Shown: one piece after another, positions 45,018 to 54,875 of the stretch
How the letters are laid out: each line of letters begins with the position of its first letter
Position numbering within the stretch: the first letter of the stretch is position 1
The notes under the pieces: generated by a model
The model's database searches: none
What the model saw: the letters and a program-made list of their open reading frames with translations, nothing else
What the model was told of the DNA's origin: nothing
Translations under genes and position numbers: made by a program
Source: Lacibacter luteus
GTDB taxonomy: Bacteria > Bacteroidota > Bacteroidia > Chitinophagales > Chitinophagaceae
Length of the DNA: 64,000 nucleotides
Direction of reading: 5' to 3'
NCBI RefSeq assembly: GCF_004118265.1
Contig: NZ_SDHW01000007.1
Coordinates: forward strand, 62,001-126,000

Positions 45018-45950
45018 ATGAAGGAAAAGGACAACAAAGAAGGCTCGCATAAAAATATCTGGTACGGTGTAGGCCGCCAGCGTATTGAAATACCCAAAAC
45101 TATTTTAAAGTCGAGGGTAAACAGTAATCCTATGCTGCAGCATCTGCACATCCATTCCATTGGGTATTATCCTAAAGCAAAAGATCATTTTACATATCGT
45201 AAGAAAGGGTTACCGGAAAACTTTTTGTTCTATTGTGTAGATGGGCATGGCTTTTTCCAGATCGGTAAACAACGTTACGAAGTAGGTCCAAACGAATTTT
45301 TTATTCTTCCGCAAAATACAGAGCATACCTATGGCAGCAGTCCCGATCATCCATGGACAATCTACTGGATCCATTTCGGCGGCGATTCGTTACCACAGTT
45401 TAACGAAGTGCATGAAGTGCAGAAGCATTTTAAACCGGAATATGTAAAGAATAATGGGGAGATCATTCCCATTTTTATGAAGATCTATAAAACACTGGAG
45501 CTGGGTTACAGTATCGATAACCTGTTGTTTGCTAACATGTGCCTTTCGCATTTTCTAACCCTGTTCATTTACAACTCACGCCATTATACTTCTACTGCAA
45601 ATGATAAGCTCGATTGTGTAGACAGTGCTATCCTTTTTATGCAGGAGCATATCAACGATAATATTTCGCTGAATGATTTGAGTAAGCAGTATAATTATTC
45701 GGTATCACGTTTCTCCAACCTGTTCAAACAAAAAACGGGTTATGCGCCGATCGATTATTTTTTACAGCTAAAAATGCAGAAAGCCTGTCAGCAGTTAGAC
45801 TTTACCGATCGTTCCATTAAAGACATTGCGTTTAGTATGGGCTTTGATGATCCGTATTATTTTTCCAAGCGCTTCCGCACCATTATTGGCATGTCGCCAA
45901 AGAAGTATCGCACAAGAAGGATTGATGAAGCAAAAGCGAATATGAGTTGA
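45018..45950 (+). CDS. AraC/XylS-family transcriptional regulator with cupin sensor domain
   Basis: The 310-residue protein has an N-terminal cupin-like sugar-binding domain (KGLPENFLFYCVDGHGFFQIG, then PNEFFILPQNTEHTY) and a C-terminal double helix-turn-helix of AraC type. The C-terminal part is NDNISLNDLSKQYNYSVSRF followed by DFTDRSIKDIAFSMGFDDPYYFSKRF and a final GMSPKKYR. It probably senses a sugar or sugar acid and activates locus promoters. It is the only transcription factor within the sugar region. The shared motif at 9947 and 14846 is a candidate binding site, but no direct link exists. Confidence 0.93.
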   Translation: MKEKDNKEGSHKNIWYGVGRQRIEIPKTILKSRVNSNPMLQHLHIHSIGYYPKAKDHFTYRKKGLPENFLFYCVDGHGFFQIGKQRYEVGPNEFFILPQNTEHTYGSSPDHPWTIYWIHFGGDSLPQFNEVHEVQKHFKPEYVKNNGEIIPIFMKIYKTLELGYSIDNLLFANMCLSHFLTLFIYNSRHYTSTANDKLDCVDSAILFMQEHINDNISLNDLSKQYNYSVSRFSNLFKQKTGYAPIDYFLQLKMQKACQQLDFTDRSIKDIAFSMGFDDPYYFSKRFRTIIGMSPKKYRTRRIDEAKANMS

Positions 45951-45961
45951 TAATGCAGCGT

Positions 45962-47323
45962 TTATTCTTTTCTGTCTTTTGCAAACAATAGCTCTTTGTA
46001 TTTCTGATAAAGAAAAGAAATAACCAGCAGTACCACACCAATTGAAACATATGTAATGATTTTTTCAATTGTAGAAAACCGCTGACTGTCCGATACAACT
46101 AGTTTAAACAGCGTAATGCCAAACAATCCGATAGAGAAGAAACGAAGTATTCTTTTTTTCAGGAAGAAACCGGCCGTAAACAAAGCAATTGCACCTGCTA
46201 TCCAGATAAGTGAAATGGTTATGCCGCTGTATTTAATAGGCACAAATAATACAAGAAAAATAATGCCCGTGAAAATAAACCAGTCGCAGAGGTTGCGGTA
46301 TTGTTTTAAGAATTGATAAACAACAATACTCAATGCAAACTGAAAAAGACCGTAGAACAAAGTAATGTCGGCATATACAGTTGTTTCTCTTTCGGTTTTA
46401 TAAAGTGCTATCAGCGATATGTAAACAAAGAGACTCAGCAAGCCGGTTAATAAATAATCGGTGGCTAAAAGTTGTTGGTTTCGCAATATGCGAAAACCTA
46501 AAATGGTTACTGCAAACAGGCCGAAGAAAGCAATCGTAAAAGCCAAACCCGTGCCGAACCAAACTTCAGCACTATATTCAGCTACAAGCCATACAATGAA
46601 AATGATCCATGTAAACGAGAACGATAAGTATTTCAGCAGCTCCCAATCTTTTCTGAATGAAACAAACAAAATACCGGAGTTGATGATAAAAAGATAGGAA
46701 AAGAGGGCGGCCATGTTTCCCGATTCGCCACCTACAAGAAAAGGGATGCCATAAGCACCAACAAATGCAAGTGTTGCAATTTCCTGGCGATTGAATTTTA
46801 AGGCAACCCATGTTGTTGCAACGGTTAAAGCTACCATCATCGAAAAAGCAACAGGCCGTGCAATAAAGCCGTAAAATTCAAATGCACCATAGGTAGTAAA
46901 ATAGAATGTAGCTGCAGCACCGCTAAAAAGGATTGCACTGAATGCTTCATATTTTTTCCTAAGCAGAATACTCAGAAACAGTAAAGCTCCACCCGAAACA
47001 TAAGCAAAGACGATCCGTAATAAAGGCGAAATAAGATTTTTATCAATGGCAAATTTTACGCCAATGGCAATCCCTATTAACAGTACAATAATCCCCACAA
47101 AATTTAAGAGCTTCAACCCAATGAACTGCTCCAGGCTGAAAGTTGATTTTGCTGCTGGTTGGGGCGGTTGAAAAGCCGCCCTGTTGTCGGCATTGTTATA
47201 AAGAAAATTCCGTAGCTCGTTCTTTAGTTTCAGAAGTTCAAGCCGGCCGTTTTCCTGCTGTTCTTCCAAAGCTTTCATTTGTTGAATAAGCTGCTGCAGT
47301 TGCTCTTTAGAATTGTCTGTCAT
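45962..47323 (-). CDS. DUF2339 polytopic membrane protein
   Basis: The 453-residue protein has an N-terminal coiled-coil-like segment (SKEQLQQLIQQMKALEEQQE) and a linker, then about 13 transmembrane helices. The second helix region is KLLNFVGIIVLLIGIAIGVK, and AFVGAYGIPFLVGGESGNMA is typical of DUF2339. Function is unknown in the family. ATG 47323 is preferred over an ATG at 47371, which only adds a short hydrophobic stretch before the coiled coil. It is convergent with the AraC gene (12 bp between stops) and divergent from the protease gene. Confidence 0.88.
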   Translation of the reverse strand: MTDNSKEQLQQLIQQMKALEEQQENGRLELLKLKNELRNFLYNNADNRAAFQPPQPAAKSTFSLEQFIGLKLLNFVGIIVLLIGIAIGVKFAIDKNLISPLLRIVFAYVSGGALLFLSILLRKKYEAFSAILFSGAAATFYFTTYGAFEFYGFIARPVAFSMMVALTVATTWVALKFNRQEIATLAFVGAYGIPFLVGGESGNMAALFSYLFIINSGILFVSFRKDWELLKYLSFSFTWIIFIVWLVAEYSAEVWFGTGLAFTIAFFGLFAVTILGFRILRNQQLLATDYLLTGLLSLFVYISLIALYKTERETTVYADITLFYGLFQFALSIVVYQFLKQYRNLCDWFIFTGIIFLVLFVPIKYSGITISLIWIAGAIALFTAGFFLKKRILRFFSIGLFGITLFKLVVSDSQRFSTIEKIITYVSIGVVLLVISFLYQKYKELLFAKDRKE

Positions 47324-47528
47324 GGAACTAAAGTAAGAACCGGGGATTACAAAAAGATTGACAATGGTCAAAAAAAAAGCAGTAAGCCGGATGATTGTTG
47401 CAACGCTGAAATTGGCGGTTATTGAAATTTAAGGCATAACTTTTGACCCAACAGGTTGTTAAAAGCCTGCATTTGTACGAACGGCTTAGTAGAACTCGGC
47501 TTTTCTCGTTATTTTTACTCAATCATTT

Positions 47529-49697
47529 ATGTCAAATTTTATCCAATATATGTTCAGTAAAAAGAGTTTCATGATCATACTTGTTCTCCTGTTGGGGGGC
47601 AGTATCTTTTTTGCCGTACAATCATCCGGTATCCGCAGAGAACCCACTAACCGATTTGAACGCATCCTGAAGTTGATAGGAGAGTTCCTCGAAGAAGGGC
47701 ATTACAATCCTAAGAAAATTGATGATGGTTTTTCGAAAGTGGTGTTCGATAAGTTTATGAAGTATCTCGATTCGGAGAAATCTTATTTCCTTCAATCGGA
47801 TATCAAAGAATTTAAAAAATACGAAGGCCGTATTGATGATGAGATTCACGGTTCGCAGCTGGAGTCGTTTTATGCTATCAACACCGTGTATAAAAAACGC
47901 ATGGAAGAAGTGGCTGTATTGTACAAAGAAATCTTGCAAAAGCCATTCGACTTTAATGTGGATGAAAAGTATAACGATGATGACGATAAGCGTACCTATC
48001 CAAGAAACGAAGCAGAACGTAAAGAAGCATGGCGCTTAAAGTTGAAATATTACACGCTCGATCGTTATGTTGATCTTGTTGAACAACAAGAAAAGAACAA
48101 AGGCAAAGAAGGCTTTGAGGCGAAAACAAATGCCCAATTGGAAAAAGAAGCACGTGAAAAAGTGTTGAAAACCTTCGACCGCATGTTCGATCGTTTGCGT
48201 AACAGGTTTAAAGATGAAGACCGTTTCAATTACCTCGTAAACAGTATTACCGAAACAATGGATCCGCATACCAACTACCTGCCACCATTGGAAAAAATTG
48301 CTTTCGATGAGCAAATGAGTGCAGGTGAGTTTTTTGGTATCGGTGCTTCCTTACAGGAAGAAGATGGCAATATTAAGATCGCTTCAATTGTTGCCGGCGG
48401 TGCTGCTGCAAAATCGGGCGAAATACAAGTGGGTGATTTTATTTTGAAAGTTGCACAAGGTAATGCCGAGCCACAGGATTTAACCGGTTTTGAAGTGCCG
48501 GATGCTGTGCGTTTGATCCGTGGTAAAAAAGATACCGAAGTGCGTGTAACCATTAAAAAGCCAAGTGGTGCAATTAAAGTGGTTTCGATGATTCGTGAAA
48601 AGATTGACCTGGAAGAAAACCGTGCAAAGAGTACGATTATTAAAGGGCCCGATAATCATAAAATCGGATACATCTTTTTACCTGCTTTCTATGCCGACTT
48701 CCAGGATGCAAACGGTAACCGTTGTGCACAGGATGTAGCAAAGGAAATTATTAAACTGAAGGCCGAAGGTGTACAGGGTTTAATTATCGATCTGCGTTTA
48801 AATGGCGGTGGATCGTTAATGGAAACAGTAGAAATGGTTGGTCTGTTTATTGAAGATGGCCCTGTTGTGCAAGTGAAGAGCAGGGATGAAGCACCGACTA
48901 TTCTTCGTGACCGTAATAAGAATGTATTATGGGAAGGACCGTTAACTGTAATGGTGAACGAATTCAGTGCTTCTGCATCAGAAATTTTTGCTGGTGCTAT
49001 CCAGGATTATAAACGTGGGTTGGTTGTGGGCAGTACTTCAACTTATGGTAAGGGTACAGTACAACGTAATATTGAACTAGACCGTGCAAGCTGGGTAAGT
49101 AATAACCCTTCAGATCTTGGTAATATCAAACTCACATTACAAAAGTTCTACCGTGTAACCGGTGCAAGCACACAATTGAAAGGTGTGGTACCCGATATTG
49201 TTTTGCCTGACCAATACGAATACCTGAAGATGCGTGAAAAAGATGAGCCTACAGCATTGCCTTGGGATGAAATTGGTGGTGCACAGTTTAAAGCATGGAA
49301 GTCTGATTTTGATCTGAATTATATTATTCAGCAAAGCAAACAACGTGTGGCACAAAGCCCGGCGTTTACACAGATTGTTCAAAAAACAAACTGGCTTTCC
49401 AATTACGACGATAAGCACTTCTCGTTGAAGATCGATAAGTTCCGCCAGGAAAAGAAAACACTTGGCAACACTATCCAGGCAATTGATTCTGTTACAAAAC
49501 TTACTTCTCCTTTAGAAGTAACAAACCTGGAAGTGGATATGGCCACAATTAAAGGCAATACCAATAAAGAAGAAAGAAACAAGCTGTTCATTACCCGTTT
49601 AAAGAATGATCTCCATTTAGGCGAAACAGTGAACATCATGAGCGACATGATACAACAACATTTTATTGCACAGAATAAACAGGCTGCAAAGCAATAA
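47529..49697 (+). CDS. prc: Carboxy-terminal (tail-specific) processing protease
   Basis: The 722-residue protein has an N-terminal signal anchor (SFMIILVLLLGGSIFF), the Tsp N-terminal domain (about 40-250, GHYNPKKIDDGFSK...), a PDZ domain (about 260-340), and the S41 protease domain. Catalytic motifs are NEFSASASEIFAGA and GKGTVQ for the Ser/Lys dyad, with LIIDLRLNGGG before them. A C-terminal Tsp domain follows. It degrades or trims periplasmic proteins from the C-terminus. A strong bidirectional terminator follows the gene. A TAACTTTTG-like box near 47436-47444 could be part of its promoter, with low certainty. Confidence 0.95.
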   Translation: MSNFIQYMFSKKSFMIILVLLLGGSIFFAVQSSGIRREPTNRFERILKLIGEFLEEGHYNPKKIDDGFSKVVFDKFMKYLDSEKSYFLQSDIKEFKKYEGRIDDEIHGSQLESFYAINTVYKKRMEEVAVLYKEILQKPFDFNVDEKYNDDDDKRTYPRNEAERKEAWRLKLKYYTLDRYVDLVEQQEKNKGKEGFEAKTNAQLEKEAREKVLKTFDRMFDRLRNRFKDEDRFNYLVNSITETMDPHTNYLPPLEKIAFDEQMSAGEFFGIGASLQEEDGNIKIASIVAGGAAAKSGEIQVGDFILKVAQGNAEPQDLTGFEVPDAVRLIRGKKDTEVRVTIKKPSGAIKVVSMIREKIDLEENRAKSTIIKGPDNHKIGYIFLPAFYADFQDANGNRCAQDVAKEIIKLKAEGVQGLIIDLRLNGGGSLMETVEMVGLFIEDGPVVQVKSRDEAPTILRDRNKNVLWEGPLTVMVNEFSASASEIFAGAIQDYKRGLVVGSTSTYGKGTVQRNIELDRASWVSNNPSDLGNIKLTLQKFYRVTGASTQLKGVVPDIVLPDQYEYLKMREKDEPTALPWDEIGGAQFKAWKSDFDLNYIIQQSKQRVAQSPAFTQIVQKTNWLSNYDDKHFSLKIDKFRQEKKTLGNTIQAIDSVTKLTSPLEVTNLEVDMATIKGNTNKEERNKLFITRLKNDLHLGETVNIMSDMIQQHFIAQNKQAAKQ

Positions 49698-49718
49698 CTC
49701 TTAAAAGTGCAATCATAA

Positions 49719-49758
49719 TAAAGCAAACGCCCCGCAATTTTGCGGGGCGTTTGCTTTA
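49719..49758. terminator. Bidirectional terminator between prc and the convergent LamG/PKD gene
   Basis: A perfect 18-bp stem (taaagcaaacgccccgca, 49719-49736, with its complement 49741-49758) has a 4-base loop and A/T runs on both sides. It serves both converging genes. Confidence 0.92.
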
Positions 49759-49790
49759 TTCCATGGGTTTAAAACAGGTGCAAAGTGTTT

Positions 49791-51455
49791 TTATTTTGTC
49801 GTGAATGAGATTATCCCATTGCTGGACTTACTGCTGGATATATGAATTCTGTGTTTCTGATTTCCGTCATCAATAATGAGTAAGGCTGTGTTTGGTGGAA
49901 TACTTCCGAGATTTTCAGCATACATTTTTAATTCATTTTTACCTCGGTTACGGTCAATTTTTATTCGAAAAGAGAGCGGTTTGTTATTAAGTAGTTGATG
50001 ATTGGCTATTATTTCATCATTGTAAATCAATGTAACACTATCTCCATCTATTATTCCATTATCGTAGATTGAAATATTAACGTACTCGTTCTCTACTAAA
50101 ATATGTTGAATGACGTTATCTGCTCTTTTTTCTAACTTTAGTTTTGGTGCTTCCGGAGCAGAAATGAGTTTTGTTTCCTTTTCGGTTGATAATGTCGTAA
50201 TTGGCAGCTTTAGATTTATACTAATCTGCTTCTGAACAGTATCCCTGCAACCGGTATTATTCTCAGTAATCAATTGTACTTTATAATTGCCGGACTTGTT
50301 GTACAAATGGATTGGGGCGAATTCTTTCTTTGCGTCGTTGGTTGTGTCGAACGTCCAGGTATGATTTTCACTTTTATTCTTTGCTTTGAATTGAATTTTA
50401 CCGGGCTCGTCTGTTTCTGAATAAGTGAAATCTGATTTTGGTTTAACAAGAGTTACTTCTTTGATAACAGTATCGGCACAGCCGAATTTATTTATTGTAA
50501 TAACTTTTACCTTGTATTTACCATATTTTGCATAAGTGTGAGATGGAGATGTTTGGTTTGTTGTAATACCATCTCCAAAATTCCATTGTATACTTTTTAG
50601 GTTTGCGATTGAGGCAGCAGAAAGATTAAATATTATGCTGTTACAGTTTTTTACAGTATAACCAAACTTTGCAGAAACAATTTCTTTTTCGTCGCAGTTG
50701 GTTTTTGATTTTTCAGGTGTAAACGTACATAAAGCCGAAATTTCATTTTTTGAAAGAGGCCGGTTGTAAAACCTTATTTCATCAAGCAAACCATTAAACC
50801 AATACGGGTATTGCATGTTGTCCATTTTTCCAAAGAATAAATCATATTTATTAGCGAAGTTGTAGTTTTTTACAATGCCCTTTGCCTGCAGCTTGCAGTC
50901 TATGTAAAGCAGTGCATTTGTGCCGTCATAAGTATAGGTTAGCAGGTACCATTTTCCCGGTACTATATATTCGTTGGATGTTGAAGCTGCAAATGCTCCG
51001 TAGAAAGATTGCCGGCTTTTATCTGGTCTTTCTGTATAACAATTATTGCCATTGCTTGACCTGTTATCGTCAAACGTAAGCATATAGCTGCCGTCTAAAT
51101 AATCGGCATCTCCTTTCATTACAATTCTGTTTCCATGACATTTGCCATCATAAAACCCTTTTACCATCACCCAAACAGATATTGAAAATCCATTTCTGAA
51201 ACGCAGGCTTGCATTATCGGGAATCCGGATGTAATTGTTTCGGCCGTTGAAGGCGCATGCTGCATTTTTGTTTCCAAAACGATCGGCCGCAAAAGTAATT
51301 TGTGCTGCCGATGGATTGTTTCTGTTACCGCTTTCATCGTTTGCATTGCCGTTAAAAGGATAATAGGCAACAAGACCTTTATTTAAGTTTACCTGCGCCC
51401 TTGCGCTATTGCATAAAAAAAATATTAAAACAGAAGTTGTGAGGAAAAATCTCAT
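49791..51455 (-). CDS. Exported LamG/concanavalin-like plus PKD-domain surface protein
   Basis: The 554-residue protein has a signal peptide ending SARAQ. A LamG/laminin-G-3 type sandwich (about 25-240; GLVAYYPFNGNANDESGN, YIRIPDNASLRF, WFNGLLDEIRFYNRPLS) comes next. Then come two PKD domains (WNFGDGITTNQTSPSHTY and WTFDTTNDAKKEFAPIHLYN) and a C-terminal beta domain (VNISIYDNGIIDGDSVTLIY). It likely binds glycans or mediates surface adhesion; no catalytic motif is seen. ATG 51455 starts the signal peptide and is preferred to the ATG at 51506. The C-terminal residues lack the usual type IX sorting signature. Confidence 0.82.
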   Translation of the reverse strand: MRFFLTTSVLIFFLCNSARAQVNLNKGLVAYYPFNGNANDESGNRNNPSAAQITFAADRFGNKNAACAFNGRNNYIRIPDNASLRFRNGFSISVWVMVKGFYDGKCHGNRIVMKGDADYLDGSYMLTFDDNRSSNGNNCYTERPDKSRQSFYGAFAASTSNEYIVPGKWYLLTYTYDGTNALLYIDCKLQAKGIVKNYNFANKYDLFFGKMDNMQYPYWFNGLLDEIRFYNRPLSKNEISALCTFTPEKSKTNCDEKEIVSAKFGYTVKNCNSIIFNLSAASIANLKSIQWNFGDGITTNQTSPSHTYAKYGKYKVKVITINKFGCADTVIKEVTLVKPKSDFTYSETDEPGKIQFKAKNKSENHTWTFDTTNDAKKEFAPIHLYNKSGNYKVQLITENNTGCRDTVQKQISINLKLPITTLSTEKETKLISAPEAPKLKLEKRADNVIQHILVENEYVNISIYDNGIIDGDSVTLIYNDEIIANHQLLNNKPLSFRIKIDRNRGKNELKMYAENLGSIPPNTALLIIDDGNQKHRIHISSSKSSNGIISFTTK

Positions 51456-51524
51456 ATGCCTGGTGGAAGTTGTCGATGAGTTTTGAAAATGAAAAGAGTG
51501 ATTCAATAATCAGAGTATCAGCGG

Positions 51525-52547
51525 TTATATTTTTTGAAGTAGCTCAACAGTTCGTTGTACCATTGCTTCACTCACATCCAAATGAAGTACAAAACGTATC
51601 TGTTGCTTACCCATCGTAAAACAAAGAATACCTTTTTCTTTTAACTGTAATACGAGTTGTTCTGGATTAACATCGTCTTTTATTTTAAAGATGACAATGT
51701 TGGTTTCAACGGGCAGTACCGTTTCTACTTTGGGGTTAGAGAGGAGAGCGGCTTCTATCAATTTTGCATGTATATGATCAGTTGCCAAACGGTTAACATG
51801 ATGCTCCAGTGCATATAATCCCGCAGCAGCAATAATGCCCGCTTGCCGCATACCGCCACCAAACGCTTTACGAATACGACGGGCTTTTTTAATTTTTTCT
51901 TTTGTGCCCAACAGTAAACTGCCTACAGGTGTACCCAACCCTTTGCTCAGGCAAATGGAAATGGAATCGAACAGTCGACCAAAATCGGCAGCTTGTTGTT
52001 GCTTTTCAACCAAGGCATTGAACAAACGGGCTCCATCAAGATGGAGGATCAGGCCGTTTGTTTTACAAAGATTTTTTATTGCTTCTATTTCAGCCAGCTC
52101 GTAACAACTTCCCCCGCCACGATTGCTGGTATTTTCCAGTACAACCAAGCTCGAAACGGCTTTATGAATATCATCCCTGTTATTGATACCTTCTGCAACC
52201 TGCGCTACAGTAACCCGTCCTCGGTTACCTTGAAGCAACCGAACGGAAGCGCCGGAATTAAATGCAATACCACCACCTTCGTACTGGTAAACATGGCTCA
52301 GCTCATCACAAATCACCTCATCGCCGGGCTGGGTATGCATTTTTATGGCAATCTGGTTGGTCATGGTTCCTGAAGGGCAAAAGATACCCGCTTCCATTCC
52401 AAACATATTTGCCGCCGTTTCTTCCAACTTATTCACAGTTGGGTCTTCTCCAAAAACATCGTCGCCAACCGGTGCCTGCCACATGGCTTCCAACATTGGT
52501 TTAGTAGGCTTGGTTACAGTATCACTTCTTAAGTCAATCCATTCCAT
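51525..52547 (-). CDS. ltaE: Low-specificity L-threonine aldolase (PLP enzyme)
   Basis: The 340-residue protein has the family start [18 protein letters not shown] and [11 protein letters not shown]. It also has [15 protein letters not shown] for cofactor binding, the [10 protein letters not shown] motif with the PLP-pairing Asp, and the PLP lysine in [12 protein letters not shown]. It cleaves L-threonine or L-allo-threonine to glycine and acetaldehyde. It lies 69 bp upstream of the PKD gene on the same strand and is divergent from rpoD. Confidence 0.95.
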   Translation of the reverse strand: MEWIDLRSDTVTKPTKPMLEAMWQAPVGDDVFGEDPTVNKLEETAANMFGMEAGIFCPSGTMTNQIAIKMHTQPGDEVICDELSHVYQYEGGGIAFNSGASVRLLQGNRGRVTVAQVAEGINNRDDIHKAVSSLVVLENTSNRGGGSCYELAEIEAIKNLCKTNGLILHLDGARLFNALVEKQQQAADFGRLFDSISICLSKGLGTPVGSLLLGTKEKIKKARRIRKAFGGGMRQAGIIAAAGLYALEHHVNRLATDHIHAKLIEAALLSNPKVETVLPVETNIVIFKIKDDVNPEQLVLQLKEKGILCFTMGKQQIRFVLHLDVSEAMVQRTVELLQKI

Positions 52548-52725
52548 ATCAATGATTTAATGTTTTTACAGGGCTTGTTGTCCCTACATTATTTTCAGTA
52601 AAAATAAACAAACCGAAGCCTTAAAGCGTTGTATATACGAAGGAAGTTTGAACCGTAAAAGATCGAACAACACCCAGTTTAGCTTCAATTATTAACATAC
52701 ACTATGAAAAACGACGATTGATGAT

Positions 52726-52733
52726 TACCTTTG
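52726..52733 (+). promoter_or_regulatory. Candidate -7 box of the rpoD promoter
   Basis: TACCTTTG matches the Bacteroidota -7 consensus TAnnTTTG exactly and lies about 97 bases before the rpoD start. No clear -33 TTTG was identified at ideal spacing, so the call is tentative. Confidence 0.5.
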
Positions 52734-52829
52734 CAAACGGTTTACAGTGGATTATTAACCAGTTTTTTGCAACTCCCGGTCAAATTTCCCTGTCTAAGTA
52801 ACGTTTCAAACAATTAAGAGGAATTCAAT

Positions 52830-53690
52830 ATGCGGCAGCTCAAAATTGCAACCCAGATTACCAACCGTGATTCTCAAGCGGTTGAGAAGTATTTACAGGA
52901 AATTTCGAAGATCCCGATGATTACGCCGGAAGAAGAAACAACTTTGGCTCAGCGTATTAAAATGGGCGATCAACGTGCTTTGGATAAACTGGTTCAGTCG
53001 AACTTGCGTTTCGTGGTTTCTGTGGCTAAGCAATACCAACATCAGGGTTTATCGTTAAGTGATCTTATCAACGAGGGTAACCTCGGTCTGATCAAGGCGG
53101 CTCAACGTTTCGATGAAACCAAGGGTTTTAAATTTATTTCTTATGCGGTTTGGTGGATCCGTCAATCGATTTTGCAGGCTTTGGCTGAGCAAGGTCGTTT
53201 GGTGCGTTTACCCCAAAATAAGATCGGTACATACAACAAAGCAAACAAAGCATACATGGCGTTCGAACAGGAGCATGAGCGTGAGCCTTCTACTGAAGAG
53301 CTGGCAGATATCCTGGAAATGAGCGAAACAGAGATCAACAATATTTTCCAAAGCAATACCCGTCATACTTCACTCGATGCTCCTGTGCACGAAGCGGAAG
53401 ATGTGGCAATGGGTGATTTACTGGAAGGCAGCGACGATACAGACGAAGATGTAATGAAAGATTCGCTTCGTAACGAAATCCGTCGTGTACTGAAATCACT
53501 CAGCCCACGTGAAGCGGAAATCGTAAATGCTTATTTTGGTTTGGATGGTGAAAATGGTGTAACCATCGAACAAATTGGTCAGAAATACGATCTTACAAAA
53601 GAACGTATCCGCCAGATCAAAGAAAGAGCAATTAAACGCCTGCAGAAAGCTCGTTACAGCAATGCGCTGAAGAGTTACCTGGGCAATTAA
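52830..53690 (+). CDS. rpoD: Primary RNA polymerase sigma factor (sigma-70 family, Bacteroidota RpoD)
   Basis: The 286-residue protein lacks region 1.1, as is typical of Bacteroidota primary sigma factors. Region 1.2 begins near SQAVEKYLQEISKIPMITPE; region 2 contains NEGNLGLIKAAQRFD and FISYAVWWIRQSILQA; region 3 is RLPQNKIGTYNKA onward. Region 4.2 has TIEQIGQKYDLTKERIRQI and KRLQKARYSNALKSYL. It directs transcription from the TAnnTTTG/TTTG promoters noted here. An AAGAGGAATTCA leader precedes ATG 52830. It ends in a separate transcription unit with a terminator. Confidence 0.97.
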   Translation: MRQLKIATQITNRDSQAVEKYLQEISKIPMITPEEETTLAQRIKMGDQRALDKLVQSNLRFVVSVAKQYQHQGLSLSDLINEGNLGLIKAAQRFDETKGFKFISYAVWWIRQSILQALAEQGRLVRLPQNKIGTYNKANKAYMAFEQEHEREPSTEELADILEMSETEINNIFQSNTRHTSLDAPVHEAEDVAMGDLLEGSDDTDEDVMKDSLRNEIRRVLKSLSPREAEIVNAYFGLDGENGVTIEQIGQKYDLTKERIRQIKERAIKRLQKARYSNALKSYLGN

Positions 53691-53718
53691 GATATTGAAT
53701 AATGGGTATTAAGTATCG

Positions 53719-53745
53719 AACCCCGGCCTGAGTGTCGGGGTTTTT
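53719..53745 (+). terminator. Terminator after rpoD
   Basis: The inverted repeat aaccccg / cggggtt (53719-53725, 53736-53742) is followed by TTT. It lies 28 bases after the stop. Confidence 0.75.
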
Positions 53746-53750
53746 CATAT

Positions 53751-53796
53751 CCTGAGCGTAGTCGAAGGAATTTTATGTCGAGCGTAGTCGAGACCC
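53751..53796 (+). repeat. Two gagcgtagtcga dispersed repeats
   Basis: cctgagcgtagtcgaagga and tgtcgagcgtagtcgagacc lie 26 bases apart, start to start, in the rpoD-DUF4249 gap. A relative is at 40415-40430. Confidence 0.7.
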
Positions 53797-53897
53797 ATGG
53801 CCTTGATTATAATTAGCAGTTACCTCACAACAACATCACAGATCTGCCCGTATTTTTGAAAAAGGAAATGTTATCAAACAAAACCTGAAATGAACAT

Positions 53898-54785
53898 ATG
53901 AAATACATTTCAACCGTTGTTTTGCTTTTTGTGTTGATTGGCTGCGAAAAGAAAGTGGAGTTTGATTTAAAAGAAACAATGCCGCTGTTAACTGTTGATG
54001 CATCGATCGAAAGCGGGCAAGGCCCGACTGTTGTACTTACAAAAAGCCTTAATTATTTTTCGAAAGTATCTGCCGAAGTTTTAGCCAATACAATCATTAA
54101 AGATGCCGAAGTGTATCTTTCAACCGGAAACAATACACATCAATTACGCAGGTACGATGTTGTTTTACCCGGCACTACCATTCCTTTCAGTTATTACAGC
54201 AGCGATACTGCCAATGCTTCAACCATTATTCGTGGAGAAGAAGGAAAATCGTATCAGTTGCGTATCGTGTGGCAGGGGAAAGAATACAAATCAACTACAA
54301 CCATTCCTGCAGCCCGCAAGTATATCGACTCGCTATGGTGGGTAAAAGCTCCCAATACGCCCGATACAAGTACGAAAGTAGTGGTTCGGGCAAGGGTGAT
54401 AGATCCGCAGCCCTTTGGTGATTATGCCCGTTATTTTACCAGTGTAAACAACGGTACATTTTTGCCTGGCTTTAATTCTGTTTTTGACGATGCTTTTGTA
54501 AACGGCACAACCTACACGGTTGATGTAGATAAAGGCGTAGACCGCAATGCCGATCTTGATTTTGAAGAATATGGGTTCTTTCGCAAAGGCGATAAGGTAA
54601 CCGTTAAATTCAGCAGTATAGACAAAGCTACTTTCGATTTCTGGCGTACGGTAGAATACAGTTATCAAAGTATTGGCAATCCTTTTTCAACCCCAACAAA
54701 AATCATTGGTAACATTGGCAACGGAGCACTCGGATATTTTGGAGGTTATTCAAGCCGGTACACTACGGTTAATATTCCCCGTTAA
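53898..54785 (+). CDS. DUF4249-family lipoprotein
   Basis: The 295-residue protein has a lipobox LIGC (Cys16) and the DUF4249 pattern: LLTVDASIESGQGPTVVLTKSLNYF near the start, Ig-like beta strands, and a C-terminal glycine- and aromatic-rich segment GALGYFGGYSSRYT. Members usually pair with a SusC-like TonB-dependent receptor, and none is adjacent here. Likely located in the outer membrane; function unknown. Confidence 0.85.
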   Translation: MKYISTVVLLFVLIGCEKKVEFDLKETMPLLTVDASIESGQGPTVVLTKSLNYFSKVSAEVLANTIIKDAEVYLSTGNNTHQLRRYDVVLPGTTIPFSYYSSDTANASTIIRGEEGKSYQLRIVWQGKEYKSTTTIPAARKYIDSLWWVKAPNTPDTSTKVVVRARVIDPQPFGDYARYFTSVNNGTFLPGFNSVFDDAFVNGTTYTVDVDKGVDRNADLDFEEYGFFRKGDKVTVKFSSIDKATFDFWRTVEYSYQSIGNPFSTPTKIIGNIGNGALGYFGGYSSRYTTVNIPR

Positions 54786-54841
54786 TTATCCACACCCTGT
54801 TCATTGTAACGCAGGTTACATTTTCATTGCCCGGATAGGGC

Positions 54842-54849
54842 TAAATTTG
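54842..54849 (+). promoter_or_regulatory. Candidate -7 box for trxB
   Basis: TAAATTTG matches TAnnTTTG exactly, 27 bases before the trxB ATG. A -33 element at ideal spacing is not obvious. Confidence 0.45.
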
Positions 54850-54875
54850 TCGACTAAAATTTTTTGAAGACGATT

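Noticed and set aside
54864-54875. TTG start of trxB
   Set aside because: It adds only four residues; the ATG at 54876 is preferred.
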